64,000 nucleotides of DNA from Candidatus Amarobacter glycogenicus (lineage in GTDB: Bacteria; Chloroflexota; Dehalococcoidia; Tepidiformales; Tepidiformaceae): contig JADJZF010000004.1 of assembly GCA_016719395.1 (NCBI GenBank), positions 186,001 through 250,000 on the forward strand. The letters are read 5' to 3'. Of this stretch, positions 1 through 8,537 are shown piece after piece (the stretch's first letter is position 1; each line of letters opens with the position of its first letter). Below the pieces are notes generated by a model, which worked only from the letters and a program-made list of their open reading frames with translations, was not told where the DNA came from and ran no database searches. The position numbers were made by a program, and so were the translations under genes.

Positions 1-113
1 GCCTGTCCCGGACGGAATTCTCCGTACCCGAACACGTCGCGCAACACCTTCCGCGCCGCGTCCAGCGCAGGCGAAGACGTTGGCTCGACGACAGGTGCTG
101 ACGGACCGGGCAC
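1..113 (-). CDS. recQ: ATP-dependent DNA helicase RecQ, N-terminal fragment (cut by window edge)
   Basis: Reading leftward from a GTG at 113, the 37 visible codons end in VLRDVFGYGEFRPGQ. The FGYxxFRPGQ block is the characteristic start of RecQ-family helicases, just ahead of the ATP-binding helicase domain, which lies outside the window. RecQ unwinds DNA during recombination and fork repair. The first ~18 residues are a Pro/Ser-rich lead-in. No clear ribosome-binding site precedes the GTG, so the start is provisional. It is divergent from the adenine methylase gene. Identity rests on a short but very typical motif. Confidence 0.65.
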   Translation of the reverse strand, partial: MPGPSAPVVEPTSSPALDAARKVLRDVFGYGEFRPGQ

Positions 114-200
114 TGCCGGAGCTTAGAACATCTGTGCGAGCATGGGAAGTCCGCCCCCACCTTCTCGCGCAGGAGGATGCAGTCCTCCACAATTCGTGCA

Positions 201-1082
201 ATGGCACGGCCGTTCCTGAAGTGGGCAGGCGGCAAGGCGAAACTCGCCCCCGCGATCCTCGCCGCCGCGCCTCCCGGTCTCTCTCGCTACGTCGAGCCTT
301 TCGCTGGCGCCGCGGCCGTCTTCTTCGCCTTCGCCGAAGCCCGCCCCGGCCTCTCCTCTCTCCTCAACGACGCGAATCACGAACTCATCGAGACATTCAC
401 TGTCCTCCGCGACCAGCCCGGCTCGCTCTCCTCGGCTCTCGCACTCCTCTCGTCGGCCTACTACGCGCGGGATCCCGTCGCCCGCCGTGACTTCTACTAC
501 GAGGCCCGTTCCAACCCGGGTGCCACTCCACTCGAACGCGCCGCGCGCTTCATCTTCCTGAACAAGACGTGCTACAACGGTCTCTTCCGGGTCAACTCGA
601 GCGGCGGTTTCAACGTCCCTCACGGCCGCTACAAGAACCCCCGCATCCTCGATGAGGACCTCCTCCTGGCCTGCTCCCGGGCACTCCAGCACGCCGAACT
701 CCGCTCCGAGGATTTCCCCGAGACCTGCGCCGCCGCCCGCCCTGGCGACTTCGTCTACCTGGACCCGCCCTACCACCCCCTCACGGCAACGGCCAACTTC
801 ACTGGCTACACACGCGCCGATTTCGGCCGCGCCGACCAGCTCCGCCTGCGCGATGCCTTCGAGTCGCTCACTGCCCGCGGCGTCGCCGCAATGCTCTCCA
901 ACTCGGACCATGAGTACGTCCGCGGACTCTATGGCGGCCTCGGCTACCGGGTCCGCACAGTCACAATGTCGCGAGCCATCAACTCCCGCGGTTCTGCTCG
1001 CAGCCCCATCCCCGAACTGCTCATCGACAACTTCGAACGGGTGGGCCTCCGCAGTCCCGAAGGGTCAGCGGGCCGCCCGTAG
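201..1082 (+). CDS. DNA adenine methyltransferase, D12 class (Dam-like)
   Basis: A 293-residue class D12 N6-adenine methyltransferase, which methylates adenine in a specific DNA sequence using SAM. The protein opens with MARPFLKWAGGKAKL, the family's SAM-binding motif I; a VEPFAGAAAVFF block follows, and the catalytic DPPY motif lies near residue 188 (YLDPPYHPL). FxNKTCYNGLFRVN, also typical of Dam, is at about 120. Length is normal for the family. An ATG at 177 is in frame but sits directly against AGGAGG with no spacing, so 201 is preferred on homology. No cognate restriction enzyme gene is adjacent, so it may be an orphan methylase rather than part of an R-M pair. Target sequence cannot be told from the sequence. 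Confidence 0.85.
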   Translation: MARPFLKWAGGKAKLAPAILAAAPPGLSRYVEPFAGAAAVFFAFAEARPGLSSLLNDANHELIETFTVLRDQPGSLSSALALLSSAYYARDPVARRDFYYEARSNPGATPLERAARFIFLNKTCYNGLFRVNSSGGFNVPHGRYKNPRILDEDLLLACSRALQHAELRSEDFPETCAAARPGDFVYLDPPYHPLTATANFTGYTRADFGRADQLRLRDAFESLTARGVAAMLSNSDHEYVRGLYGGLGYRVRTVTMSRAINSRGSARSPIPELLIDNFERVGLRSPEGSAGRP

Positions 1083-1160
1083 GCCGGGTCGCCGCCGTGT
1101 AGGCCGGCCCCCGCGGATCTTCGCCTTGGCTCCCGCCCCACCGCCTGCTTCACTGGATCG

Positions 1161-2017
1161 ATGCGCAAGGACATCCACGAAACGAACCGCCTCTCCTGGA
1201 ATCTCGCCACCGCCGCCCACAACAGCCACAAAGGCGACCAGGCGAAGTTCCTGCGCGAAGGCGGCTCGACACTCTTCCCCGAAGACCTCGAGATGCTCGG
1301 CGATATCGTCGGCAAGCGCGTCGTCCACCTCCAGTGCAATGCCGGGCCCGATTCCCTCTCCCTCGCTGCGCTCGGCGCCATCGTCACCGGCGTTGATATC
1401 AGCGATGAAGCAATCGACTACGCCCGCAGGCTCTCCGCCGATTCCCGTATCCCGGCCGAATTCGTCCGCAGCGACGTGTACGACTGGTTCGACGAAGCCA
1501 TCGCCCGGGGCGACCAATTCGATCGCGTCTTCGTCAGCTACGGTGCGCTCATCTGGCTTTCTGATATCCGCGGCTGGGCCGAGGGCGTCGCCGGTGTCCT
1601 CGCCCCGGGAGGGGCGATCGGCCTCGTCGAGTTCCATCCCGTTGGGCTCATGTACAACGAAAAGGGCGAACGCGACTGGCCCTACTTCAGCCACGGCGAG
1701 CCCCAGTCCGATGGCGAGGGGATCGGCGACTACGTCGCCTTCTCCGGGGATGGCCTCGTCCCCTGGGGCTACGAAGAAGGAGTCACCGGCTTCGTCAATC
1801 CGATCCCTACGAGCGAATTCTCTGGGGTATCGGCGATGTCGTCACGGCGCTGATCGACGCCGGTCTCGTTCTCGAAACTCTCCGCGAGTACCCGTACTCG
1901 AACGGCACCCCGAGGATGGTGGACTCCGTCGAGGGCGCCGGCCGCCGCTTCTACGTACCGGAAGGCCAGCCCAACCTGCCCCAGCTCTATGCCCTCCGCG
2001 CCAGAAAGCCCGCGTAG
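1161..2017 (+). CDS. Class I SAM-dependent methyltransferase, frameshifted near 1800
   Basis: The first ~215 codons encode a class I methyltransferase: the motif I region (VVHLQCNAGPDSLSLAALG) carries the acidic GVDISDEAI strand that binds SAM. The reading frame then fails: around 1800-1808 the coding sense jumps to another frame, which continues as PYERILWGIGDVVTALIDAG and ends at a TAG at 2015-2017. Adding one G to the GG-poor site at about 1802 restores ...VNPDPYERILWG..., so a single-base deletion explains everything. The substrate is unknown; close relatives are usually annotated only as small-molecule methyltransferases. The ATG at 1161 has no strong ribosome-binding site. The lesion may be an assembly error. 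Confidence 0.7.
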
Positions 2018-2026
2018 CCGCCCGGG

Positions 2027-3382
2027 CTATCGCCGCTCGCGGAACCGCAGGCCCATCGGGCTCGCCGGCGCCTCGTCTTCGGCGTCATCCCATGACTCCG
2101 ATGGCGGCCGTAAGAAGACCCTTCTGATGGCCGCCCCGATCCGCCGGAACAGCTCTGCCAGTCCCAGTACTGGCTTCGCCGCCATCGAGTTCACCTTCTG
2201 CGCACCCTTTGTCCGGCGGCTCTTCGCCTCGTTCATGCGCGAATAAGCCTGCACCAGCCCCTGTCGTCGCTCTTCCTCGGGGTTCGTCCCCCGTTCGAAG
2301 GCACGCAGCGCCAGTTCCCGCTCCAACGAGCGCCCGTCTTGTTCCAACAGCCACCGGTCGCGCGTCGAATCCGGTAATGCCAGGTTCGTCGTGTCGATCT
2401 CCGTGAACGTCTTGCTTTCCGCCCGGATTCGCTCGAATCCCTCCCGGTACGCCTTCATCATCCGTCCGCCCTTCAGGTGCACCGTATGCAGCCGGATGCC
2501 CTTCGGCAGGTACGGCACTTCGTACGATTCGCAGTCCGAGATCAGCAGGATCTCCGTCGGGGGCGCCTCGCCCAGGTGTGCCAGCGTGTTGTAGCTGTCC
2601 AGCGCCCGGATGTCGCCGACCGCCGTGTCCAGCGCCACCTTGATGTCCGTCGAACCGTCCGGAGTCACCCTTAGGATGCGTCCTGCCAGCTCCCCGAATC
2701 GCTCCTTCGTCGTGCAGTCGCTCCGCTGGTGGACCGTGTTCCCGAACGTCCGCAGGTACACCTCCGCTCCTTCTTCGATGGCGATGAGCAGGTACGCCAG
2801 GAGCAGCGCTTTCGCGAACGTCTCCTTGTTCGCGTCGCGCATCGAATTCGAGACATCGAGCAGCGCATACACCTTCTGCCGCTTCTTCCGCGACATCCCG
2901 CCCGTCGGCACGCTCACCTCGATGATGTCGTCGTACTCCTGTTCGGCCGGCCCGGTGTCGATGTTGTACAGCCCGTTGATCCCGCCGCTAATCAGCCGGA
3001 AGTCGAACAGTTCCTGCCCGATCGACCGCAACATCATGTCCGGCAGTGTCACCTGCGCGAAGTCCGTCATGTTCCGCAGCGGCTGGATTTCCACGTCTCC
3101 GGTCACGGGGTAAACCACCCGCTTCTTCCGTTCGACTCGCACCTGCGTCGTGAAGATCGGCTCGGCCGGCGTCACCAGCCGCGCGATCTCGTCGGGCACC
3201 TCCAACCCCGGCAACGGCCGCCGCAGCATGATGTTCCGCGCGATCTCCAGGATTCGCAGCCACTCCGGCGGCATCGTCGCTATCGTCTCGTTGAGCACAT
3301 CCAGCATCCGCCACGACCGGTACAGTCCTTCCAGTTCGGCCTTCAGTGTCCCCGGTGTCGTCGGCGCCGCTATCTCAACCAC
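2027..3382 (-). CDS. VWA-domain (von Willebrand factor A) metal-binding protein, ATPase partner
   Basis: A ~451-residue protein with a C-terminal VWA domain. The metal-ion-dependent adhesion site is visible: DVSNS at about residue 176, a downstream GSTD threonine and an LISDCES aspartate. The N-terminal half is of unknown fold; the last ~60 residues are basic then acidic. VWA proteins encoded beside MoxR-type ATPases (RavA/ViaA, CbbQ/CbbO, NorQ/NorD) act with the ATPase in chaperone-like insertion or remodelling of protein complexes. The preferred GTG start at 3382 overlaps the ATPase stop by a few bases (GTGGTTGA), implying translational coupling; an earlier start at 3430 is possible. Client protein unknown. 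Confidence 0.75.
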   Translation of the reverse strand: MVEIAAPTTPGTLKAELEGLYRSWRMLDVLNETIATMPPEWLRILEIARNIMLRRPLPGLEVPDEIARLVTPAEPIFTTQVRVERKKRVVYPVTGDVEIQPLRNMTDFAQVTLPDMMLRSIGQELFDFRLISGGINGLYNIDTGPAEQEYDDIIEVSVPTGGMSRKKRQKVYALLDVSNSMRDANKETFAKALLLAYLLIAIEEGAEVYLRTFGNTVHQRSDCTTKERFGELAGRILRVTPDGSTDIKVALDTAVGDIRALDSYNTLAHLGEAPPTEILLISDCESYEVPYLPKGIRLHTVHLKGGRMMKAYREGFERIRAESKTFTEIDTTNLALPDSTRDRWLLEQDGRSLERELALRAFERGTNPEEERRQGLVQAYSRMNEAKSRRTKGAQKVNSMAAKPVLGLAELFRRIGAAIRRVFLRPPSESWDDAEDEAPASPMGLRFRERR

Positions 3383-4703
3383 TGCCGCTGTGCTCCAGGA
3401 TCTCTTCGAGGATCTCCTCCCGAAGCTCATTCACCCGCCCGTTCGTGATCTCACGGCTCCGCAATGCCTCTACGAACGTGTCATAACTCACATCGTGCCA
3501 GCTCCCCTTCCCGATGAGCGAGAGGAACAGGCGGGCGATTCGGCCGTGCGCCGGCTGCGATTCCAGTGGCGTCCCGTGGGCGAACCACCCGAACGTCTGC
3601 GCGATCGTCGTCAACTCGTTCACGGTCTCCAGGTCGCTCTCAGTGAACGATGCCAGCGTCGTGTGGATCGCCTCCGTGAACGTGTCCTGCGATGAATCCG
3701 GGATCGAGCGGTCGTTCCCGGGGATGGTCGTCAGCACATAGCGCAGCGCGTAGAGGTCGTCTTTTGTGACGTGGCCCCGGTGGTGCAGCATCGCCGATGC
3801 GTTCAGCACGTCCCGGCAGGCAGCTTTCGTCCGCGGGCTCACATACGAATCGGCCGGGTGATGCCCGCTGCCGCTCAACGCCTGCGAACGGACTCGCGAA
3901 TCGTGCAGCCGCATGAACGTCTCGATGAGCTCGTTCTTCAAGAACAGGATGTCGTGCGATGAGTCGATCCCCCGTGACGGATGCTCTCCCTGCACGATAT
4001 CCGAGAGCTCCCGCAGCACGTGCAGCGGTATCGGGTGTTCTGGCGGCGCCGGATGACCATGGTGGCGCGCGTACGCCAGGTCGATCCGGATATCGTTCAG
4101 CGTGTCCCCGTGCGGGTCGATCGATGCCTTGAACATGAACCGGTCCAGGATCGGTTCCGAAATCGCCGAGTACTTGAGGTGGTTCGTCATCGCCAGCGCC
4201 GTGTGCAGCTTCGCCGTTTCCTGCTGCTCGCCTTGCGTGAACCGCCGCTCGTTCAGGATCCCGAGCAGTGCCTCCAGCACCAGGTCATTGGCATTCATGA
4301 ACTCGTCGAGGTAGGCGAAGTCCGCCGTCACCAGCGAATGCGAGGTGTCGTGCCAGAGCTTCCCTTCGTGGAAAGCTTCAGGTCCAGCCCCCCCGAGGAT
4401 CGTCTCTACGCGCGTCCCCTGGGTGAACTGCGCCTTGAACGTGACCCCCTCGAAGTGGCTGAACACCGTGTCGCCGTAGAGCGACTTGCCCGTCCCGGCC
4501 CGCGAGATGAGGAGCTGGTGCCGCCGCGATAGCAGCGCCAGTGCCGTCTGCTGGAGCAGCGCCATCCGCCCCGGCACCAGGTCCGCCACATCCAGGAGCG
4601 CCGCCTTGAAGACTTCCACCGCCTGGGGCACATCGAGGTCTCCGCCCTTGTAGCCGAAGGGCCGGCCGTCAGCCGGGGTGAGAAGGTGGTGGACGTCTCT
4701 CAC
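3375..4703 (-). CDS. MoxR-family AAA+ ATPase (RavA-like)
   Basis: A 442-residue AAA+ ATPase. Walker A (RAGTGKS) is near residues 68-74, Walker B (FAYLDEF) near 130-135, and a sensor-type asparagine follows in ALAMTNHLKYS. The layout, with a C-terminal helical region, fits the MoxR branch. It is the first gene of a two-gene unit with the VWA gene, overlapping it by a few bases. Known MoxR/VWA pairs act as metallochelatase-like or chaperone machines; which complex is served here is not evident from the neighbours. The GTG at 4703 is preceded by an AGGCAGGGGAAG stretch that could serve as ribosome-binding site. It is divergent from the PAS gene. Confidence 0.8.
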   Translation of the reverse strand: MRDVHHLLTPADGRPFGYKGGDLDVPQAVEVFKAALLDVADLVPGRMALLQQTALALLSRRHQLLISRAGTGKSLYGDTVFSHFEGVTFKAQFTQGTRVETILGGAGPEAFHEGKLWHDTSHSLVTADFAYLDEFMNANDLVLEALLGILNERRFTQGEQQETAKLHTALAMTNHLKYSAISEPILDRFMFKASIDPHGDTLNDIRIDLAYARHHGHPAPPEHPIPLHVLRELSDIVQGEHPSRGIDSSHDILFLKNELIETFMRLHDSRVRSQALSGSGHHPADSYVSPRTKAACRDVLNASAMLHHRGHVTKDDLYALRYVLTTIPGNDRSIPDSSQDTFTEAIHTTLASFTESDLETVNELTTIAQTFGWFAHGTPLESQPAHGRIARLFLSLIGKGSWHDVSYDTFVEALRSREITNGRVNELREEILEEILEHSGSG

Positions 4704-4876
4704 GGGCCGCGCTTCCCCTGCCTCGCGAATACGAAGCCTCGCGCGGCAGGGTACGGCCGCGGATCTGCAGGATCGATAGTGTCGATTCGCTCATTCTATC
4801 GACTTCGGGCTGCAGGGTCATAGGGGATGGACCAGATGGATTTTGCGTACACTGCCTCCTGCAGGAGGCGAAACCT

Positions 4877-5305
4877 ATGGACCCCACTACCGCGGCCGTG
4901 CTGCTCGAACAATCACCCGACGCTGTCATCTTCGCCGGGATCGATGGCCTGATAACGGTCTGGAACCCCGCGGCTCAGCGAGTCTTCGGTTTCGCCCCCG
5001 CCGAGGCAATCGGCCAGAGACTCGACATCATCGTTCCCGAGCAGTTTCGCAGTGCCCATTGGACCGGCTACGACCGCGCCCTCGAAGCCGGGAAAACAAA
5101 ATACGAGGGCCAGGCCCTCACCACCCGCGCCAACAACAAGGCCGGCGAGACGATCTACGTCGATCTCGGCTTTTCCATCGTCCTCGGCGCCGACGGCAAG
5201 GCCACTGGCGCCATGGCCACTGCCCGCGATTGCACCGAGCGCTTCAACCGTGACCGCGAAATGCGCCGCGAACTTCGCGAACTCAAAGAGTCCGCGAAGG
5301 CCTAG
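4877..5305 (+). CDS. Stand-alone PAS domain protein
   Basis: A 142-residue protein that is almost entirely one PAS domain: LLEQSPDAVIFAGIDGLITVWNPAAQRVFGF opens it (given in pieces: SPDAVIFAG, then WNPAAQRVFG), and the closing strand is followed by DCTERFNRDREMRRELREL, a typical PAS C-cap leading into a coiled helix. No kinase, GGDEF or other output domain follows, so it probably signals by binding a partner. The ligand or cofactor cannot be read from sequence. A strong ribosome-binding site (GCAGGAGG) precedes the ATG by seven bases. The stop codon abuts the stop of a small opposite-strand gene. Confidence 0.8.
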   Translation: MDPTTAAVLLEQSPDAVIFAGIDGLITVWNPAAQRVFGFAPAEAIGQRLDIIVPEQFRSAHWTGYDRALEAGKTKYEGQALTTRANNKAGETIYVDLGFSIVLGADGKATGAMATARDCTERFNRDREMRRELRELKESAKA

Positions 5306-5443
5306 CTACTTTGCCTTCGGCTTCGAGATCTTCTGCGGCACAGGTCCGCCGGATTTCGGTGCGCCCTTCATCGGCGGAGGCCCGCCCGCCCCTTTGAACC
5401 CGGGAGCCGCCGCTTTCTTACTGGTTGGCTTCGTCTTCGCCAC
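5306..5443 (-). CDS. Small Lys/Pro/Gly-rich basic protein (45 aa), hypothetical
   Basis: A 45-codon reading frame starting at GTG (5443) and ending at TAG (5306-5308), exactly against the stop of the PAS gene. Composition is strongly biased: VAKTKPTSKKAAAPGFKG at the start and KISKPKAK at the end, with Pro/Gly in between, giving a very basic, probably disordered chain. A GAGGGCG stretch lies upstream of the GTG. Such small basic proteins often bind nucleic acid, but no family was recognised. No other feature explains this gap. Confidence is modest because the gene is short. Confidence 0.4.
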   Translation of the reverse strand: MAKTKPTSKKAAAPGFKGAGGPPPMKGAPKSGGPVPQKISKPKAK

Positions 5444-5517
5444 GCTTTCGCCCTCGGATCTGTTGCTTTCCTACCATCGTAGCCGATCTGGTCTCTCCCG
5501 CCGTTACGCAGGGACGC

Positions 5518-5982
5518 CTATCCTTCGCCCGTGCCCACCTGGAGAGGCGGCAGCCTGAGGATGCCCTGCAGCTTCGGGTACAGCACACCGAACGCGCCGG
5601 CGCCCACGAGCGTCCCGGCGAGCGCCGCGATCGCGTAGAGCTTCCCTTCGCCGATGTTCACCAGGATCGGCCCCGGGCACATCCCCGTGATCGACCAGCC
5701 CGCTCCGAACAACAAACCCCCGAAGACGTTCCCCCGGTGGCCGGGCTTTCGTTCGAACTGGATCGGCGCTCCCGTCACCGTCTTCCCGTACCGCTTCAGC
5801 AGGTACAACCCCGGCGCAGTCACCGCCACTGCCGTCCCGATGATCCCGTAGAGCTGGAACTCTTCCAGCAAGAACATGCCCTGGATGTAGTTGTAGTCGG
5901 CCGCCCCGGACCGCGAAAGCACCAGGCCGAAGACCGTCCCCAGCCCCACGTAGAACAGCATCATGATCGGCGAGGTCTTCAC
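5518..5982 (-). CDS. YeeE/YedE-type transporter half (DUF6691-like)
   Basis: A 154-residue integral membrane protein with about four hydrophobic segments. The GMCPGP motif at about residue 108 is a hallmark of the YeeE/YedE (Sulf_transp) family, which imports thiosulfate or related sulfur compounds through conserved cysteines. It begins at a GTG (5982) that overlaps the stop of the upstream half as GTGA, so the two are translationally coupled. In many bacteria the transporter is split in two like this. The long N-terminal extension upstream of the GTG is a shadow of the other half. Substrate is an inference from family. Confidence 0.75.
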   Translation of the reverse strand: MKTSPIMMLFYVGLGTVFGLVLSRSGAADYNYIQGMFLLEEFQLYGIIGTAVAVTAPGLYLLKRYGKTVTGAPIQFERKPGHRGNVFGGLLFGAGWSITGMCPGPILVNIGEGKLYAIAALAGTLVGAGAFGVLYPKLQGILRLPPLQVGTGEG

Positions 5983-6482
5983 AGGATCACTCGGTAGATG
6001 AGGTTCGTCGTGACCACCCCGGCGGCCATGAAGCTCACCGTCGAAATGACGCTCGGCAGCTCCAGGTTCGACATCCCGAAAATGCCGTGACCGCTCGTGC
6101 AGCCGCCCGCCAGCCGCGTGCCGAAGCCGATGAGCAATCCTCCCCCGAACATCCACGCGAGTTTCCCGCCGTTCCCCCAGCCGAACTCGGCATCGAACAT
6201 GCCCAGCGCCCACGTGGTTTCCCACCCGCCCGCGAGCAGCGCCGAGAGCACCCCGCCGAGCAACAGCCCCGTCAGCAGCGGCAACCGCCAGCTGTGCGAG
6301 GAGACCAGGCTCTCGCGCGTGAAGTACGACGTATGCACGACGAGCGAGCAGATGTTCTCGAAGCCGGTCGAAACGCCGAGCCGCCGGTTGCCGATGTACA
6401 GCAGCGCCAGCGTGATCGCGCTGATCGCCGCACCACCGAAAGCCCAGTGAATCGGTGCCGCGTCCGTTAGGATCAGGTGCAT
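5979..6482 (-). CDS. YeeE/YedE family sulfur transporter, first half
   Basis: A 167-residue membrane protein, partner of the gene that follows. The signature GGCTSGHGI lies at about residue 127, with hydrophobic helices around it; this cysteine-bearing motif lines the thiosulfate path in characterised YeeE proteins. The chosen ATG (6482) has a GAGGGAG stretch upstream. The 4-base overlap with the downstream half indicates one transcript. No sulfurtransferase or sulfur-oxidation gene sits next to the pair in this window, although an MBL-fold hydrolase lies two genes away. Function as sulfur-compound import is inferred from family. Confidence 0.78.
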   Translation of the reverse strand: MHLILTDAAPIHWAFGGAAISAITLALLYIGNRRLGVSTGFENICSLVVHTSYFTRESLVSSHSWRLPLLTGLLLGGVLSALLAGGWETTWALGMFDAEFGWGNGGKLAWMFGGGLLIGFGTRLAGGCTSGHGIFGMSNLELPSVISTVSFMAAGVVTTNLIYRVIL

Positions 6483-6577
6483 TGGGGGTTCACTCCCTCG
6501 GGTTCTTCTGGCAGGCTCGCTCCGGGACGAACGTTCCGCCGCGGCCGCCGTTCCCGCCAACTGGAGAGGTTACGCCG

Positions 6578-7324
6578 ATGGCAACTGAACAGGTACTGGT
6601 CGAACGCTCCGGACATGTCGCCGAGATCATCCTCAACCGCCCCGAACGCAAGAACGCCATCACCGGGCCCCTCGCGCGTGCACTCCAGGACGCAATCGAA
6701 GCCTGTTCGGCCGATGGAGAGGTCCGCGTCATCCTCCTTCGCGGGGCTTCCGGCGTTTTCTCCTCGGGCCTCGACCTCAAGGAGTTCAACGCCGACCCGC
6801 GCCCCGATTGGCTGCCCGCGTTCCAGGCCACCTGGCGCGGCGTCCACGAGCGCATCTATGCCACCGACAAGGCCGTCGTCTGCGCCCTCGAGGGATACGC
6901 CATCAACGCCGGCTCCGCCCTCGCCCTCTCCGCCGACTTCATCGTCGCCGGCGAAGGCGCCTTCCTCCAGGTCGGCGAAGTGCGTCAGGGTCGCCCGGCC
7001 CCGATGAACCTCGCCTGGCTCAGCATGCGCTACGGCGATGCTCTCGCCCGCCGAATCATGCTCCTCGGACACCGCATCGTCGGCGACGAACTGCTCCGCC
7101 TGGGCATCGCCCACGACGTCGTGCACGACGACCTCGTCCTCACCACCGCCCGTGCCCTCTCCGAGGAACTGGCCGAACTCCCGCCCCACGGCATCAGCGC
7201 CACGAAACAACTCCTCCGCAGGATGGACCTCCCCGGCCGCCCCAACGACTGGTTTTCCCTCGCCGCCGAAGGCGCCGCGGAACTCGGCCGTGCCTCCGGC
7301 CCCATCCCCAGCCTCAAGCGGTAG
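6578..7324 (+). CDS. Enoyl-CoA hydratase/isomerase family protein
   Basis: A 248-residue crotonase-fold enzyme. ILNRPERKNAI near the N-terminus and GVFSSGLDLKEF at about 60-72 match the oxyanion-hole strand; the second oxyanion-hole region is ALEGYAINAGSALALSADF near 105-120. In the canonical hydratase the glutamates follow GGG and at the later helix; here the equivalent positions read NAGSAL and VRQGRPAP, so the exact reaction (hydratase, isomerase or other crotonase chemistry) is uncertain. Start ATG 6578 has GGAGAGG upstream. Divergent from the YeeE pair. It may act in beta-oxidation or aromatic-acid breakdown with acyl-CoA dehydrogenase and thiolase genes elsewhere in the window. Confidence 0.8.
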   Translation: MATEQVLVERSGHVAEIILNRPERKNAITGPLARALQDAIEACSADGEVRVILLRGASGVFSSGLDLKEFNADPRPDWLPAFQATWRGVHERIYATDKAVVCALEGYAINAGSALALSADFIVAGEGAFLQVGEVRQGRPAPMNLAWLSMRYGDALARRIMLLGHRIVGDELLRLGIAHDVVHDDLVLTTARALSEELAELPPHGISATKQLLRRMDLPGRPNDWFSLAAEGAAELGRASGPIPSLKR

Positions 7325-7397
7325 CGGCACGCCCGGGCTCGATGGACACTCCGCGCCTGCGCGCCAGCGCACGTTTCCTATGGCCGGGCACTCCGCC

Positions 7398-8248
7398 TCA
7401 CAGCGCCCGGAACCACCTGCGCCCTTCCACCCGCACCACGTCGCCCCAGCCCGGTGCCGGGAAGTGCTCAGCAGCCACCCGCCAGCCTTCGGCTTCGATG
7501 CGGTCCACCAGCGCGACCCGGGTCGCTACCCCTCGCGCGATGTCGGCATCGGAGCCAAACGGACGTTCCGGCTCCGTGACGAACATCGGGCTGTTCAGCA
7601 CGTCCCCGGCGATCACCAGGCCCTGTCCGCGCGATTGGACCAGCAGGCTCATATGCCCCGGCGTATGCCCCGGCGTCTCCATGGCCGTGATCCCAGGCGC
7701 GAACTCTGTCTCGCCGTCGATGAGCTCCAGCACGCCCGCCTCTTGGAGCGGCTGGATGAACCGCCGGAAGTACGGCGGTACGGTCTCCCTGCCGCCGAAG
7801 TGTTCCCAGTCCCGCCGGTGGAGGAGGTAGCGCGCGTTGCCGAAACGCGGCCGCTGCAACTCCTCGTCGAACGTCCAGCCGGCGTGGTCCGGGTGGGCGT
7901 GCGTGAGAAACACGATGTCGAAGCTCCCCGCATCAATCCCCGCGAGTCCCATGGCGACCGGTAACTCGCCACGAAGGTTGCCGTACCGGGGGTACGGCCC
8001 TACCCCCACTCCGCAGTCCACAAGGATGCGCAAGCCGCCGGTGTCAAGGCAGTAGCAGTTGTTATGGATTCGCCAGAGGTGTGCTTCCCGTGGAACCCCT
8101 CTGGGAACGCGCGGTGATACGCGGCCCAGTCGATCGGGGCTGCACCCGCCGTCGGTTCTGGCGAAGGCCACGTAGGGATGTCCGCAGCGCCGTCTGGCAG
8201 TGCCGTCAGCCGGACGTCGCCGATTTCGAGTATCGCCGGTCCCGTCAC
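7398..8248 (-). CDS. MBL-fold metallo-hydrolase, frameshifted near 8087
   Basis: A ~283-residue metallo-beta-lactamase-fold hydrolase. The zinc-binding motif THAHPDHAG is clear, followed by ETPGHTPGHMSLL and the later IAGDV aspartate. The N-terminal part (VTGPAILEIGDVRLTALPDG, from a GTG at 8248) is in a different frame from the rest; the frames join at the CCC run at 8087-8089, where one added base gives ...EGFHGEAHLWRIHN. Proteins of this type hydrolyse thioesters, lactones or similar esters; the substrate is not indicated. It is divergent from the sigma-factor gene, about 290 bases away. The frameshift is probably an assembly error. Confidence 0.72.
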
Positions 8249-8537
8249 AGGCGCATCGTGGCAGATACCGGCGCCCGCCGCGAGCGTCCCCGCTTGGTCT
8301 CGCTGACCGTCGCGAGGACGCGTTCCCACCGGGCCCCGTCCACGGAGGTTCCTGCGGACGGGACCCGACCGGCTTTCCCGCAACCCTGGACGGATCGGGC
8401 CGCACGAGGGTGTGAATCGTCCCCTGTGTAAGATTTCCCCACCTGTTCGGTCTAACCGTCGAAGCCCGCGGCTCGACGGCCTGCGGGCAGGCTCGGGGTT
8501 TCCCCGCCTGGCGCCGCGTTCGCGGTAGAGGAGTGGC

